Source of the DNA: Diprion similis
Taxonomy: Eukaryota > Arthropoda > Insecta > Hymenoptera > Diprionidae
Length of the DNA: 64,000 nt
Direction: 5' to 3'
Assembly (NCBI RefSeq): GCF_021155765.1
Contig: NC_060112.1
Span: 20,708,001-20,772,000, forward strand
Shown: positions 51,401 to 63,124 of the stretch, piece by piece
How positions within the stretch are numbered: the first letter of the stretch is position 1
How the letters are laid out: the number at the start of each line of letters is the position of its first letter
The notes under the pieces: generated by a model
The model's database searches: none
Told to the model about the DNA's origin: nothing
The model's input: the letters and a program-made list of their open reading frames with translations, nothing else
Translations under genes and position numbers: made by a program

Positions 51401-54400
51401 GCACCGCGTCGGCATCATCCGAAGTCGGTTTTCCGGGATGAAAATGTCGATACCTTCTTCCGCTCTTTCATCCGTTTCACCGTCGACGTATAAGGTATAT
51501 ATTATATCCGCCCTGCCAACGGATGGCGACGGACGTGTGTGTTTTTCCGGGTTCGGGGAACGCACGGGAACGCCATTCGCATGCACGTACACCTACGCAC
51601 CTACACACCATGTACAGGCACGTGGACGGGTCCGCGTGGGTATAATAATAAATATGGAGAGAGCCCTTTCCCGTATTAACATGTGAATTCCGAATTCCTT
51701 CCATACATCAAACACCCCCGCCACTCCCCATCACACGCACGCGTCGGGATGCCGGGGTTTTTACGTTCGATCCCTCCCCTCCAACCCTCCTCCCCCTCCT
51801 CCCCTCCCTCCTTCACTCCATCCCTTTTCCTCCCGCGCCCTTGGGGCCACCATTCCTAACCCGCGGCTTCTCCACCCCCGGCAACTTCCGCCGAGGGGTA
51901 GTTCTGAGGCCGACGTCATAATCGATCGTCTTTTATTAAACTGCGCCAGATGGCGCCACCGCCGACGCAGAGGGAGAAAGAGAGAGAACGGGAGCCTGCA
52001 GGGGGGTTAAACGGAGCCTGCAAGAGCGGGAATATCGCGGGGCGAGGGCTGAGGACTGAGGGCCGGGCTGTAGCCAATCGTTTAACGATTACCCGCTCAC
52101 TCACTCTATAAGGCATTCCAGGTGTTATTATGATTATTACTATACCTAATCCCCTCCTCCTACCTCCCTTCTCATATCCGAGGTATATATGGCGCGGTAT
52201 TTAGGGCTAACAACCGCCCACGATCCTTACTCGTTTTTCCAAAATCACCTTTTTTTATCGCCGAAGTCCTGATGAGTGGAACTCGTAACAGGCCACGCTG
52301 CTGCTACTTTTCGATCATGAAAATTTTATCCTTACTCATCGAAACGTAATAACTGCTACTTTAGTGTGTATCTACATGTATTAGAAGGATGCCTTTGCAT
52401 TCTTCGCGTGTTTGTTTGTTCTTTTTTTTCTTAATGATTTTTCAAGTCTCACAGTATCACTGAGACATTTTTTTCTAGCTTACAATTTCTGGTGGTTATG
52501 AAGGTACATGTGTACCTATTTGCGGTGCGGTGAGAACACTGATTTGAATTCATTTTCAAGAATACTGAAACCCCGATAAGCAATTTTTACATAGCACTCT
52601 TCGTTAACAATTCATCCTCTTGAGAAATAAAGATTTCTACTTTTATTTCATCGATTTTCTATAACCACAACATTATTCGTTACATCGATCCAACCGATCT
52701 TTCACGAATGAAAAAATCAAGCACATTGATCTCCGTGGAAATTAATAATATTGCTGTAATGTAAGCACAGAGCAAGGCGGCTTCCCTCTTCTCGGCAATC
52801 ACTCGTCGGGCGCAGCTTTGATACAGATTCTGACAGGCTCTGACACTCGACGTTAATCAAGAAACGCTGCGGACCCCGGATCGGATTAAGCAGCTTACCC
52901 TTATTCCATAAATTGCGACGTGGGCCGTATACCCGAACATCTAGTCCTCAGGCCTTATTGCTGTTTGTCGTTTATCTGCTTGCCACCCTCCCCCCTCCTA
53001 ATCCTCCTTTTCCTCCTCCTTTCAGCGCAGGCTGCTGCCCTGGCCGACTAGTTCGGGCGTTGACTACTGCCCTTCAGCTCGACGCTCTTTCATTCTGACC
53101 ACTTCGCTTTTGGGGGGTAAAAAATGACGAAAAATATGTACGATGGATCAAATTTACCGCTAGAGTTCAAACGTTTCTTTTACGTGATGCTTAGATGCCA
53201 GTTGTGTGAGATTGCTCAAATACAGACGAAATGATAATCACTTATTTTTTGAGAGAAATTATTCCAAATCTGTTATTTGACTTTTTAATGTGCAGAAAAA
53301 AATTATCTCTCCATTTTCTAAATAGCAAAGAACTCGTTTGCTTTCGAGAGAACCATTTATTTATTTATTTTATTTATTTATTGTATTTATTTATTTTTTC
53401 TTTTCTTGTAGAACATATGTCCTGCACTCTAAAAGATTGAATCGATTATTATTGTTCGATCTTGATATTTTCTTTTAAAAGCGGCAAGCAAAATATAAAA
53501 TCCGAGAGTTGAGTGTACAGAAATTCTCTTTACCAAATCTTTGAAAATTAAGACTAATTGCGCTGGTACGGTACGAGGGATATTTTTTCCATTGATACTA
53601 AAAGAACGGCAAGTACTATAAAATGAAGAAAACTTATCAACCAATTGAATCAAGTACTTGAATTTGACATTCGATAACCACGAAATTATCTGAAAAAAGG
53701 ACAAAAAAAATACCGTCTCCACGTATAGGGGTGGTTATTAACACTACGTTATGAATAAAAAAATGTCAAGTATCCTGTTAAAAATTTCCTTTTTATTTAT
53801 TTATTTATTCACAAGTACCGATATCTTCTCACATATACGAGTGTAATTATCACGGAAACGAAGGTCCGGGCTTCTTTGACTAATTCGCAACTATCGAGAA
53901 GGCCCCGTAGACCGAGGTTCGAAATTTGGGCAATTATGCGGAAGTTCGGACCTCGGTGAATTTGCGGCGACGACGGCGGGGCGCGCAGGCACTTATCCAT
54001 CGGGGAAGACGGATCAGGCAGATGCTGCGTCGGACGGGCGCAGCAACAATTCCGATTCAACCTGACCGAGGAGGTTGATTCGGGTCGCGGGTCCCGCGGG
54101 TTCCGCGGGGTGGTTTTGTTACTTTTGCCACTCGGCTCGCCTCGGCTCGCCTCCCTTACTCCCGGCATTCTGCCGCCTTCCTCCTGCGACTCCCTGCCTG
54201 CTGCTGACGGGACAATCAATCACTGCCGTCCCAGCAGACACAAAAAGAACCGAAGGAACTGGAAATAAGGTCCCGTTCACACGGAACACCGCATATATAC
54301 ACCACTTATCGCCATCTCGTACAGAATTCTGCCACATCTATGTATACGTATACATATACGCCAATTTTTATTACGCGGATATATGGCCGCCGCAGGAATC

Positions 54401-57400
54401 GTCAGGAAAGCTTTATTTTTATCTGGAACAAATATTCCGCTTCCAGTAGCTACGATACGCGTGGAGACGATTTGGACTTGAATTTGCTTCTTCTTACTTT
54501 GCTTATGTACGTTGTATAAATCAGGAATAGTTCTTCTTGTTTCTTTGAAAATTGAGACAGCAGAAATTATTTGCGGTTATAGCGAAAAAAAGAAACAGAA
54601 GTTCGTGGTTAAGATGAATTAATTAATGCTACTAATAGATCCGAGCAAAACTTATTTTGTATTTTTCATTACAATTAATCAGCGCTGGTTTCCATAAGTA
54701 AATTTCTATGAAAAATTATTCAATTTTCGCAATGGTATAAACGATTTACTCAACTTTTACCGTCTAAATAAACCTTAATGATCCAGCGATAGAGGAGTTC
54801 AAGTACAAAGTATAATTGAAATTGACAAACTTTATTCGCCGAGCCGAAAACTGGGTTCATTATCGTAGGCTCAAATGGAAAAAATTACGAACCTTCTGTA
54901 TTTTTGAGAAATAAAATAAACCCGAACACAAAATCGAACCGAAATCTTAAAACATGACTGGCTTCGTCCAAAACTAGTGATGTTAAAGCGCTGTATCTAC
55001 ACATTCGATTAAACTGCAACGCAACAAAAGTCTTCTAAACAACGCCTTGATGAGTTATGAAAAAATCCGTATTCCATCGAAAGGACCGTAGGGCTATGGC
55101 CATGCACGTGTTGTCCGAGACCGCAGGTGGTGTCTGGTGTGAACAACCAATTACCTGAGGCGTCGTGCGGTGTGAACCCGGCGTAAAGAGAGGGTCCTGC
55201 AGGGCAGGGTGTCGTAGCTATTACATGTGCTAAATACAGACTGGCCGATGTCAACCGCACGCGTATACGTGCAGCCTGGAGACACATGGACACACGTATA
55301 CACGTACAATACGCGTAACGTCGGCAGGGATGAAAATTTGGAAAACGGTTTAGGTTAAGCGATTCGCGAGCGAGACGGTGATGGAGAAATTTATTTGGAG
55401 GGCGATGGCTTAAGGATGAACGAGTCCTGCCGGGTGGATCTAAAGTCAGGAGAAAAGTCGAGAAATTAATTAAAACATCTTCTTCGGTGGGCCAGTGGTA
55501 TAGTGAAAAGGAATTAAACGGTACTTCTGTAACTGTGTAAGAGAAGCGAATTCGAGAAAATAGCAATCGAATGACTCAAGATAACCGTAAGATTTTAACA
55601 ATTTTAGATAAGGTTGTATTGATAAGATTATTAGAATTATTAAACTCTGGCGGTTTTTATACAATTCGAATGATTTTTAGATCGTTTTGCATCATTATGA
55701 TAAGATTTACAGAAATTCACCGAGAAATTTCACTTACCTTATAGTCTGGTTTGAAAGTGAAAATTTAATTATTCACGAATATCTGTTTTGCGATACTTAT
55801 ACACACATATCTATTTTTTTCCACTTTGGAGACAACTATATCTAAATATTGTTTCTTTCACTTAAACTTCGGAGTTCTCTATAGTTCTCCGTGGATTAAA
55901 ATGAGCCTAGAGATATTAGAATTGGATAAAAAACGAGCAGAGTTTAATCGTTTTGAACGTTTTGATTGTACAGTTTTTTCTCAAATCGTCGGTATCTAAG
56001 TTCGCGTTATTCGAATTTTCTCAGCTTCCGCATTTCCGTCACATATATATGTATACCATACTACGGATGTTGTTTCATTCGTGCATTTCGCACCTTATCC
56101 CTAGCGCAAATAACAATCTAAAATTTTTGAAACCGTTTTTTTTCTTCTCCTATTTTTGTTTCGGACGATGTGTTCCATTCATCTTCAACCGTGCTGAAGT
56201 TCCATCGAGCTTACTTGTTCATACCGCATGCAGGAGCGCTTTTTCTCTTGTGCAGGTAAAGCTACATATCCATAGAGAGAAGAGGGTGGCGCACACGTTG
56301 CGTGCATCTGACGTTTGCCCGTTCACTGGGCTTCTCGTAACGCGTATATACGCGTGCATGGTCTTTAGCGTTTGAAATAAGGGTGCAGCTCGGTCGAGGC
56401 GTGCGTATCCACCCACCGATTAGAGAGAGAGAGAAAGAGAATGAGAGAGAGAGAAACGGAAAAATGAGGCAGGAGGGTGGAATAGACATCTAATTGGATA
56501 CGAGGGCGGCCTGCGTGGGGAAACATACGCTTACTCAAATCACGTCTCTGGGGACCGTTTAACTCCGTTTAGCATCCACTCCATTCCACAAGAGATTTCA
56601 TCGCCCACGGAAATCCCGTTCGTGCGTCGGGGGGGGGGGGGGGGAGGATTGGGACCAACTCGATTCGCACTTAAGAGTTAACTTCGGTCCAATTTCTTTT
56701 TTTATACCTTTCTGAATTTTTTCTACCAAAGTTGAGAGCTATAGAGCAGCTGGAGCTTGATTCAAGCTTCAATTTCATACAGTCGGATTTTTTATCCTAT
56801 CAACAATGAGGGATGTAAAATAATTCATCGCTCATACAGCGTGGAAATAGTTACACTAAGCTTTAAAAATATACTGGGATGGGAGAAAGTAAACAGAAAT
56901 GGACAAGGTCGGTTATACCGACCAGCCGCCAATGACCCAAAATTTAAGTTTCAAGTTTGAGAAGAAAGTTTTTCGCCACAGTTGGTTTGTTGTTCTGAAC
57001 GATCTTGTGGTTGTCCTTTTCCTTCTTTTCGCAGTTCATTTTTTACCTTTAGAATAAAATGTCTAAGGTCGAACCTCGGCTCAAAATACGATTGACTTTT
57101 ACTCCAAGATTCTTTACTCTCGATCCGCAAACTCGCCGAAGTCGAGCCATTTGCAATCTCCGAAAAAAATTCGAAAAGTCTGTAAGAACTCATGAACGAC
57201 GCCACGTTTATTTCAGGTGAAAATATGGTTCCAAAATCGTCGCATGAAGTGGAGGAACAGCAAGGAGCGAGAGTTGCTGGCCGCCGGAGGTTCGCGAGAA
57301 CAAACTTTGCCGAACAAGAACAACCCCAATCCGGACTTGAGCGATGCTGATGGAGACAGACCGAGACTTGATCTGAGCGATGCGAGTCCTTTGACCAGTC

Positions 57401-57459
57401 CGCAAAGGCCGGACGAGCAGACTGACAACGAGGACGAGGAGGAAATCAATGTCACGTGA
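40524..57459 (+). CDS. Dbx: Dbx, developing-brain homeobox transcription factor
   Basis: Four coding exons join in phase: 40524-41307, 44919-45137, 46376-46671 and 57217-57459, giving 513 residues. The homeodomain (about residues 390-449) starts at GMMRRAVFSDLQRRGLEKRF and contains WFQNRRMKW with Gln50 and Asn51; together with the LQKYISKPDRKKLAEKL stretch this identifies Dbx. The N-terminus SPFLMENLLQSKG resembles the conserved Dbx N-terminal repressor motif. A second eh1-like motif, FSVNAIL (residues 245-251), closes exon 1 and may recruit Groucho. The middle of exon 1 (about residues 50-235) is Arg/Glu/Asp-rich and repetitive. Exon 2 is His/Pro-rich; the tail is acidic (NEDEEE). Dbx proteins repress alternative fates in interneuron progenitors; that role here is inferred from the family. 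The first ATG in frame after the upstream stop region is at 40524; a 5'UTR exon may lie further upstream. Confidence 0.95.
41308..44918 (+). other. Dbx intron 1
   Basis: A 3.6-kb intron between a G|GTAAAC donor and a TTATTTCAG acceptor, in phase 1. I see no convincing exon or repeat family inside it. Short open frames in it have neither splice context nor recognisable composition. Confidence 0.75.
45138..46375 (+). other. Dbx intron 2
   Basis: A 1.2-kb intron (GTGAGT donor, GGCTGTTTCAG acceptor, phase 1). It contains an A/T run near 45780-45830 and nothing else I recognise. Confidence 0.75.
48356..48399. repeat. GA dinucleotide microsatellite in Dbx intron 3
   Basis: About 44 bases of GA with one GGG interruption; the longest GA tract in the window and a candidate GAGA-factor site. 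Confidence 0.95.
48737..48790. repeat. CAA/ATA trinucleotide repeat in Dbx intron 3
   Basis: Runs of CAA followed by imperfect ATA/ATAA units. Confidence 0.85.
53355..53398. repeat. TTTA repeat in Dbx intron 3
   Basis: Imperfect TTTA copies; a second, shorter block lies at 53790-53809. Confidence 0.9.
56422..56455. repeat. GA repeat in Dbx intron 3
   Basis: GA tract with two interruptions, about 170 bases before a G run. Confidence 0.9.
56629..56644. repeat. Homopolymer G run of 16
   Basis: Sixteen G in a row about 570 bases before the last Dbx exon. Confidence 0.9.
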
Positions 57460-58196
57460 TAAAATGCGCAAGTTTTATCACCTCGAAGGGGTTGCGAAAG
57501 AATCGGTTGAAATTTCCTTGTTGCAGGAGGAAGTTCCGCGAAACTTCGTTGCGCAATATTCCCTGGCTAAGGACTAACAGTCCTGTTACGATACGATAAA
57601 TTTTTTTTATTGTGCTGTTGAGATTTTAGCTGATCGTCAAGCGTGCTTGACGTAATGTGCAGAGTTCCATTGGATATTTCTGCACCGTGATGAAATCCTG
57701 GACAAATGTTGGACATCAATTTCTATGAATCGGTTTTGAATCCGTTCTAATTACTTGCATTTATCGAATATCCTTTTCGTATGAATTTTTGCCAGTGTTT
57801 TTCGCAATTTCAAGTGCTCCTCCTGATTTTTGTGAAATCGTACTAAATTTGTTGTTCCTGAAAAGTATGCTTGTACTCAATCAAGTGCGACGTCGTTGCT
57901 CTGATCCGACGTGCAGGATCGATTTTGAATAATCTATTACAAACAACAAAGTAAAGTATTCCTATATTCAAATTTCTCAAGAAAATGTATTATATTGTAA
58001 TTAGCACTGACTGTATCTTGAAAAAATATCTTCTAAATTAAATTATTATAGGATGGTACGCGAGCGATGTGCGGTTGAAATTGTACATCGCACAAAAGCG
58101 GCCGAGATTAAATTATATTGTAAGAATAAATCAACAACCAAATGTAACTATATTACTCGTGATATAATATTATGATAACTCCATGTAATATAACGA

Positions 58197-58202
58197 AATA
58201 AA
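58197..58202 (+). terminator. Poly(A) signal of Dbx
   Basis: AATAAA lies about 740 bases after the Dbx stop. Another AATAAA at 58125-58130 could be an alternative. The 3'UTR between is AT-rich with no further reading frame. Confidence 0.5.
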
Positions 58203-59128
58203 ACTATATCTACTAAATCATCACTCATAGGTTTTAATTTACAAGCAAGATTTGTGGCACCTGATATACATATAACTGGACGTCGATCTCGTCTCCTTAA
58301 AAATAATTCATCAACATTTACAAAACGTTATTGAAATTTGATTTCGTATAGCACAAATTTGCTCGCAACACATACGAGGCATCTTTTTTCTACTTGGGGT
58401 AGTTTTCCGTTCATGGTAACAATTCGCATCGACCCTGGGTGAGTTACCGACGGATTTCATTTACCGTGAATAATCTTTTACCCTCTCAAAAGTCGATAAA
58501 ACGCACTGATGCTACCCTACAGTTGGCAATGAATGCAGACTACAGACTACTTTCGATCATTAAGTTGGAACGGACGCTATCCCCCGGAATTACGGAAAAC
58601 GAAACTTTTATTAGTTTTGATTTGAGGGAATTTCAAATTCTCTCTTACATAAGATTCACTGGCTTTTCAGTCCAGTGACTCTGCTTCTAAACTTCAATTA
58701 ATCGCTCAAGGATTTGTTTTTCAGAGAATGACTGGGATTAAGTCTGTCAATCACCCGGAGGATAACACCTGGATAATCATGATTAACGAGAAAGTAACGA
58801 AAGGTGAATCGAACGAAAGTTCCCCGACTTGATCGCTGGATTGGCTTCGATGCCGCGAGACACTTTTTTGATCTTGCAAAATATTAACGCAGCTTCATAT
58901 CAAAAGGAAAACGCACGAGATGCTGGCAAGATTGTTTGATCTTGGAAAGCAGGTAACTTGTTCCGAAAACACTTTACAAAATACATTGAGTTACTAAATA
59001 TATTACAAATACCTACTTTCGACGATATTTTACAACTGGGTTTTCGAATAAATATTATAGTACAAAAATGGTAAGAACTAGGTTAAATTAAATCATTACA
59101 AACTACATTTCTACAGGTATTCACAGGG
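58203..59128. other. Intergenic region between Dbx and the secreted-protein gene
   Basis: AT-rich with no supported exon. The 3'UTR of the minus-strand secreted-protein gene must lie at its right end, but I could not place a clear AATAAA close to the stop. Confidence 0.5.
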
Positions 59129-61711
59129 TCAAGCATTTTGAGCAATTGGTTGGGCCTTGTAGAGCTTCTGCAGCTCTTTCATTTTGTCGTTAACGTTCGT
59201 CGTTTCGGAATTTCGAAATTCCCTCGTGGGTATTCTGTTCGCTGCAATAATAGGCAAGAGTTCCTCGATCGGAACCCTTTCCGAGGGTGGATCCTCACCC
59301 GGTGGTTCGATCATCCCCTTGCTCCACTTCGTCAGCCATTCGCCGCCTCCAGACTGCAAGTAAGAATCGACCAAATTTGGCAACTTGTCAAACCCTTTCA
59401 AATCCATCAGTTTGCAGAATGTAAATATGCACTTCAATTCGAGTAGATGAGACAGTATCTTCGGCACGTTTCGTACCATGATTGAAGAAAACTGCCGAAC
59501 TGCAGATTCCCTTTCACTTTTATGTACTTACATTTGCGTCATCCAATATACTCGCGATATTCATACAAGCAATTATTCAGGATTCTTGAAGTACCGTCTC
59601 CCGGTTTGGTCATATTTAACTCAATTAAAATGTTACAAAATTAAATTAGGTTCTTAACTATTCTGTTTCAAATTCCATTATTTACCATAGCATCGCTCTG
59701 GCTCTTCTTCGTCTGCAGTTTCTTGAATTGTTCTTGCAGCCTGACGCGTTCTTCGACCTCCTTCTGGATTCTGAGCTGATTCTGATACTTGGCAATGGAC
59801 TGGGCCCAAGGCCCCATTTCACCATTTATGGCCGCATTGAGGGTCGCCTGTAACGTAAGATCAGAGGTTAGTAAGTAATTTGCATAGATAATTTCGACCA
59901 CGAGTCTAGGATAATTTTTATGATAATAGTAAGGGGATCCTTCGGTGGAAAGTGTGGTGGAAACATGACAAAAGTGGCCGATGCATGTCTCAATCGACCT
60001 TCCTTCATACGCGGGTATATATAAGTCGTAAAATAGAAGGCTTGCACAATAATCCGGCTTTGCCGTAAGAAAACATAAACGCAATTCAATTTACACAGTG
60101 CGGTCGTGGCCGCTTTACGTCATTCCTCGACCAGTTAGTTTTAGAAAAACTAATATTTATAATCGGCCTTGACTTGCCTGGCGCCGCCTCTTCGAGTCCG
60201 AGGTACCGATCTTCTCCGTTTCTTGCTGAGGACCGAGTTCCACTAGAACTTGGAAATCAGCGTGCTCTCCGAGCCTGAAGCCAACTCCAAGCCGAGAGTC
60301 GGTTCCTAGACGATAGTAAAAAAGAAATCCATTAGATTCTGTCGCAAGCACATTCCTTGCCTGACATGCTCATTCATTATTCATTAATTCTGAATTAATA
60401 ATTAATCAAAAGAATGGCTTGCCGTTTAATGTTCAATCCTTACTCGCTGCTACAAGTAAATTGGCATCCTAATGTTCATTTGGAAAATAGTTAACAGGTA
60501 ATAAGATAAAAATTCAGTGAGCAGGCCAGAATATATTCGGTAAATGACGAGAAATTTTCGTTTCACAAGAAATTAAGGGGTCAAGTATTTTATGGACTGT
60601 GTGTACGTGCGTGTGTACACAGAAAAAAATTAACTCGTTACATCAAAATTCACCGTCCATTGTGCAATCATTCCGCGTGACTCTGGAGTCTGTATAACTA
60701 CGATGCAGTACCGCACGTATTGGATATAAATCATATAGAAACGCTCAGATATGGTCAACGTATACATTAGCCAAGCACTCTGTGGCTTTCAGCGTGAGTA
60801 GTTTGCGTGTTTTGCACTCTAATTGTAGGTACTATTGTTTTAAATAGCTCTACGCACTTTGACGGTATGGAAGAGCTGGGTATGTGGTTGAATCCCAGTG
60901 TCTCATAAAGTAGTTACGTTTATATGAATGGGGTGAAAGTGCTTTGAAAAATTGCTTCTTTAATTGAACAGCGTTAAACAGGCATAATTTCATTTCTAAT
61001 GCAGCTCAGCACTGGAGACGTCGTATTCCAGGTTATTTTTCAATTTAGGATAATAGTTGAGTGGATGCTCACCTTTTTTTATCGGCGGGATATTAGAGTA
61101 GATGAGAGATAATATCGTGGGCAGTTCTTCCGGAATGATAAGGCTGGTCACGCCTTAAACAAATTTGCAATCCATTAAAAGAAGCCCCTTGAGATTTTAC
61201 GTCGTGTAAGAAATTGGATCAAGTTCATCCCTCGAGGATTTTGTAATATCCTGCAGTTTACTAATTGAACATCCGTTGATTTTCTATTAAACGCGACGCA
61301 ACGCAAACAAATTATGACGATAAAATTCGACACACGAATAAAAATCGAGTCCAACAAAATTTCTTCCTATTTTACAGCGAGTTGGAGAACGATTTCTCGG
61401 TTTAGAGTAAACGGTCACACGGCTTATTCGTGTGTCATAGATTTGTCGTCACTGGGTTAGTGAGGCAGTAAAATTAACGGAACAAGAATTCTTCACTTCT
61501 CTCTCTCGCTCTCTGCATAAGATCGCAGCCACAATATCTAACACGAAGCAGGACACTATAAATTAATCACTTTCTTCTATCGCTAATTTCGCTAGTGAGT
61601 ACAGCTCAAGACTTGGCGAAATTAAAAGGAGAAATCGGTTCGCACCGGGTGTAACTTACATCGGTAAAATAACAGCAGGAGTACACTGTACTGCGTCACT
61701 GTGGTCCGCAT
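59129..61711 (-). CDS. Unrecognised secreted protein, 261 residues
   Basis: Five minus-strand exons join in phase: 61660-61711, 61073-61153, 60178-60305, 59686-59847 and 59129-59491. The product begins with a signal peptide, MRTTVTQYSVLLLLFYRCVTS, probably cleaved near residue 21. The mature N-terminal part has IPEELPTILSLIYSNIPP and a LGVGFRLGEHADFQVLVELG segment. A basic KRRR stretch follows, then a charged helix, possibly coiled coil (about residues 108-138, rich in Lys/Glu/Gln/Arg). The C-terminal part has a few Cys and ends in KAQPIAQNA. I do not recognise the family. The intron after exon 3 has a GC donor (CAG|GCAAGT), and the phase fits only with that site. The ATG at 61711 opens the signal peptide, which supports it as the start. 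It lies about 1.7 kb beyond the Dbx stop on the opposite strand. Confidence 0.8.
59848..60177 (-). other. GC-AG intron in the secreted-protein gene
   Basis: The donor reads CAG|GCAAGT, a strong match to the known minor GC-AG class, and the acceptor is GTTACAG before GCGACC. The nearest GT donor, four bases downstream, would break the frame. The intron is 330 bases. Confidence 0.7.
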
Positions 61712-62836
61712 GTTTGTCTTCCGGGTACCAGAAAGGTGGAAAAACGTAAAGGGGGAAGAAAAACGGAGCAACAAACAACCCTGTCTTCAGGTTCCACAAT
61801 AATGCATCTTCGTCGATTCTGCGTTCACGCCAACTGCCCGAACTCTGAGAAAATTTGTGTTTCGATGATCACTCAAGTCAAGAGGAAATCGAGAATTCAA
61901 AGTAAGTCCTGACTTCCAGTAGCGCGATTTTCTCAGCCCAACTTCCGACGGCTTGCCGGTTCTGGATGCACTGCTGCCACTGGAGGATCGAACTTTTGGT
62001 GCTGGGCATAAAGAACTCCGTGCCGAAGTCCCCGCGAAGTGAAAGGAGTCGCCTCACCCGGGGACCGGCGGAGGCTCGAGGGGCTCCAGGGTATCGAGGT
62101 CACCCGGAGAAGAGTGACTCTCTCCGATCCCCTTCCACCTGCACGTCGGAATGCCCGGCTGCTACCAGGTACACACAAACACGTGATCGTCGGTTACAAC
62201 CAGACCTGGACTCGGGTGTACGGAGCTATGTTCCTGGGCTACCACACGGCCTACGTACGGCACTGGTACACGCTAATCGCTTCAATGAAAATAAAAGTGG
62301 GCTTTCGATGGCCGTCGAGCGACCTTGCGCCACTAATCTTTGCACATCTGAACCGTTTTTCGAATTGATTGCGTGCAGCTATCGATAGAAGAACCGTGAG
62401 TAGGCATGGCTTATTACACTTATTCGAGGTTTTCAGATTTTGTCGGAATAGCCAAGCCCAAAATCATCAGATAAACGCTATATCTACGGAATATCGGATG
62501 TTCTTTGAAAGTTGAGGAATCTACAGCAGAAGATCACCTCGACAAATTTTCCTTGCAAAGGGTGACGCTAATTATTGAAATTAGGTTTGTATTAAGGTTT
62601 CAGATCGAGAATTGAATGTCGTTCTCATTTTAATTGAGAATCACTTACTGATTGGGTAAATATTCGTCATTAATGTCTTGTTTATTTTTGTTTATAGTTT
62701 CTGCCGAAATCAGTCATTCTTTTTACAATTTCTCTTCTTGATATGTATTGAAATTTTTATTTATTTTTGAGTCTTACTCAATGTTGGGTAGCGCCTGTGA
62801 CACATTCATGTGTAACAATGATATAAGAATGATGTA
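61712..62836. other. Upstream region of the secreted-protein gene
   Basis: It contains a GC-rich patch (about 61940-62330) with overlapping open frames on both strands, the longest from an ATG at 61966 to 62388 (140 codons). The frame has no recognisable domain, and the only nearby intron would be 35 bases, too short. This may be promoter DNA or an unknown exon. Confidence 0.4.
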
Positions 62837-63124
62837 TTAAGTGGCCAATGCGATACCAGCTTGAAAATTGTTTTTACAACAGCTGCAAGTTATTTTGTTC
62901 CGCCTGTTATACTTCCTTATTTTTTTACACCGGACGCTAATCCGTAGTAAACCAGTACCTGAAGTGAAATTGAAAGTCAAGCTCAAATTGCTTAGTAAAT
63001 CAGAGGAGAAGTCTATTTGAATGAGAGAAATCTCGTTGAATTTACCATTTAGGATGGCTTGTGGCTTATGGATACGAGAGCTGTGTCCAGCCTGCAATTT
63101 GTCATGGCATAAGTGACCGATTCG
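62837..63124 (-). CDS. Candidate C-terminal exons of an unidentified minus-strand gene
   Basis: Exon 63046-63124 follows a CTTTCTTACAG acceptor and reads RIGHLCHDKLQAGHSSRIHK onward, ending AATG|GTAAAT. An 87-base intron then joins in phase to 62837-62958, which is basic and Cys-containing (ITCSCCKNN) and ends at TAA. No upstream exon was found before the window edge. I do not recognise the family; both exons could be chance. Confidence 0.28.
   Translation of the reverse strand, partial: RIGHLCHDKLQAGHSSRIHKPQAILNGKFNEISLIQIDFSSDLLSNLSLTFNFTSGTGLLRISVRCKKIRKYNRRNKITCSCCKNNFQAGIALAT

Larger units (their letters stand above)
46672..57216 (+). other. Dbx intron 3 (splits the homeodomain)
   Basis: A 10.5-kb phase-0 intron between homeodomain residues 44 (Gln) and 45 (Val), with a GTGAGT donor and a GTTTATTTCAG acceptor. 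It contains GA, TTTA, ATA and G-rich simple repeats and several long but unsupported open frames, such as 55009-55566 on the minus strand. Its size makes it a likely place for enhancers; that is inference. Confidence 0.8.

Noticed and set aside
55009-55566. 185-codon minus-strand frame in Dbx intron 3
   Set aside because: No ATG at the start, no splice sites in a consistent pattern, composition not protein-like.
61966-62388. 140-codon plus-strand frame
   Set aside because: GC-rich, open in several frames, and the only upstream intron would be 35 bases.
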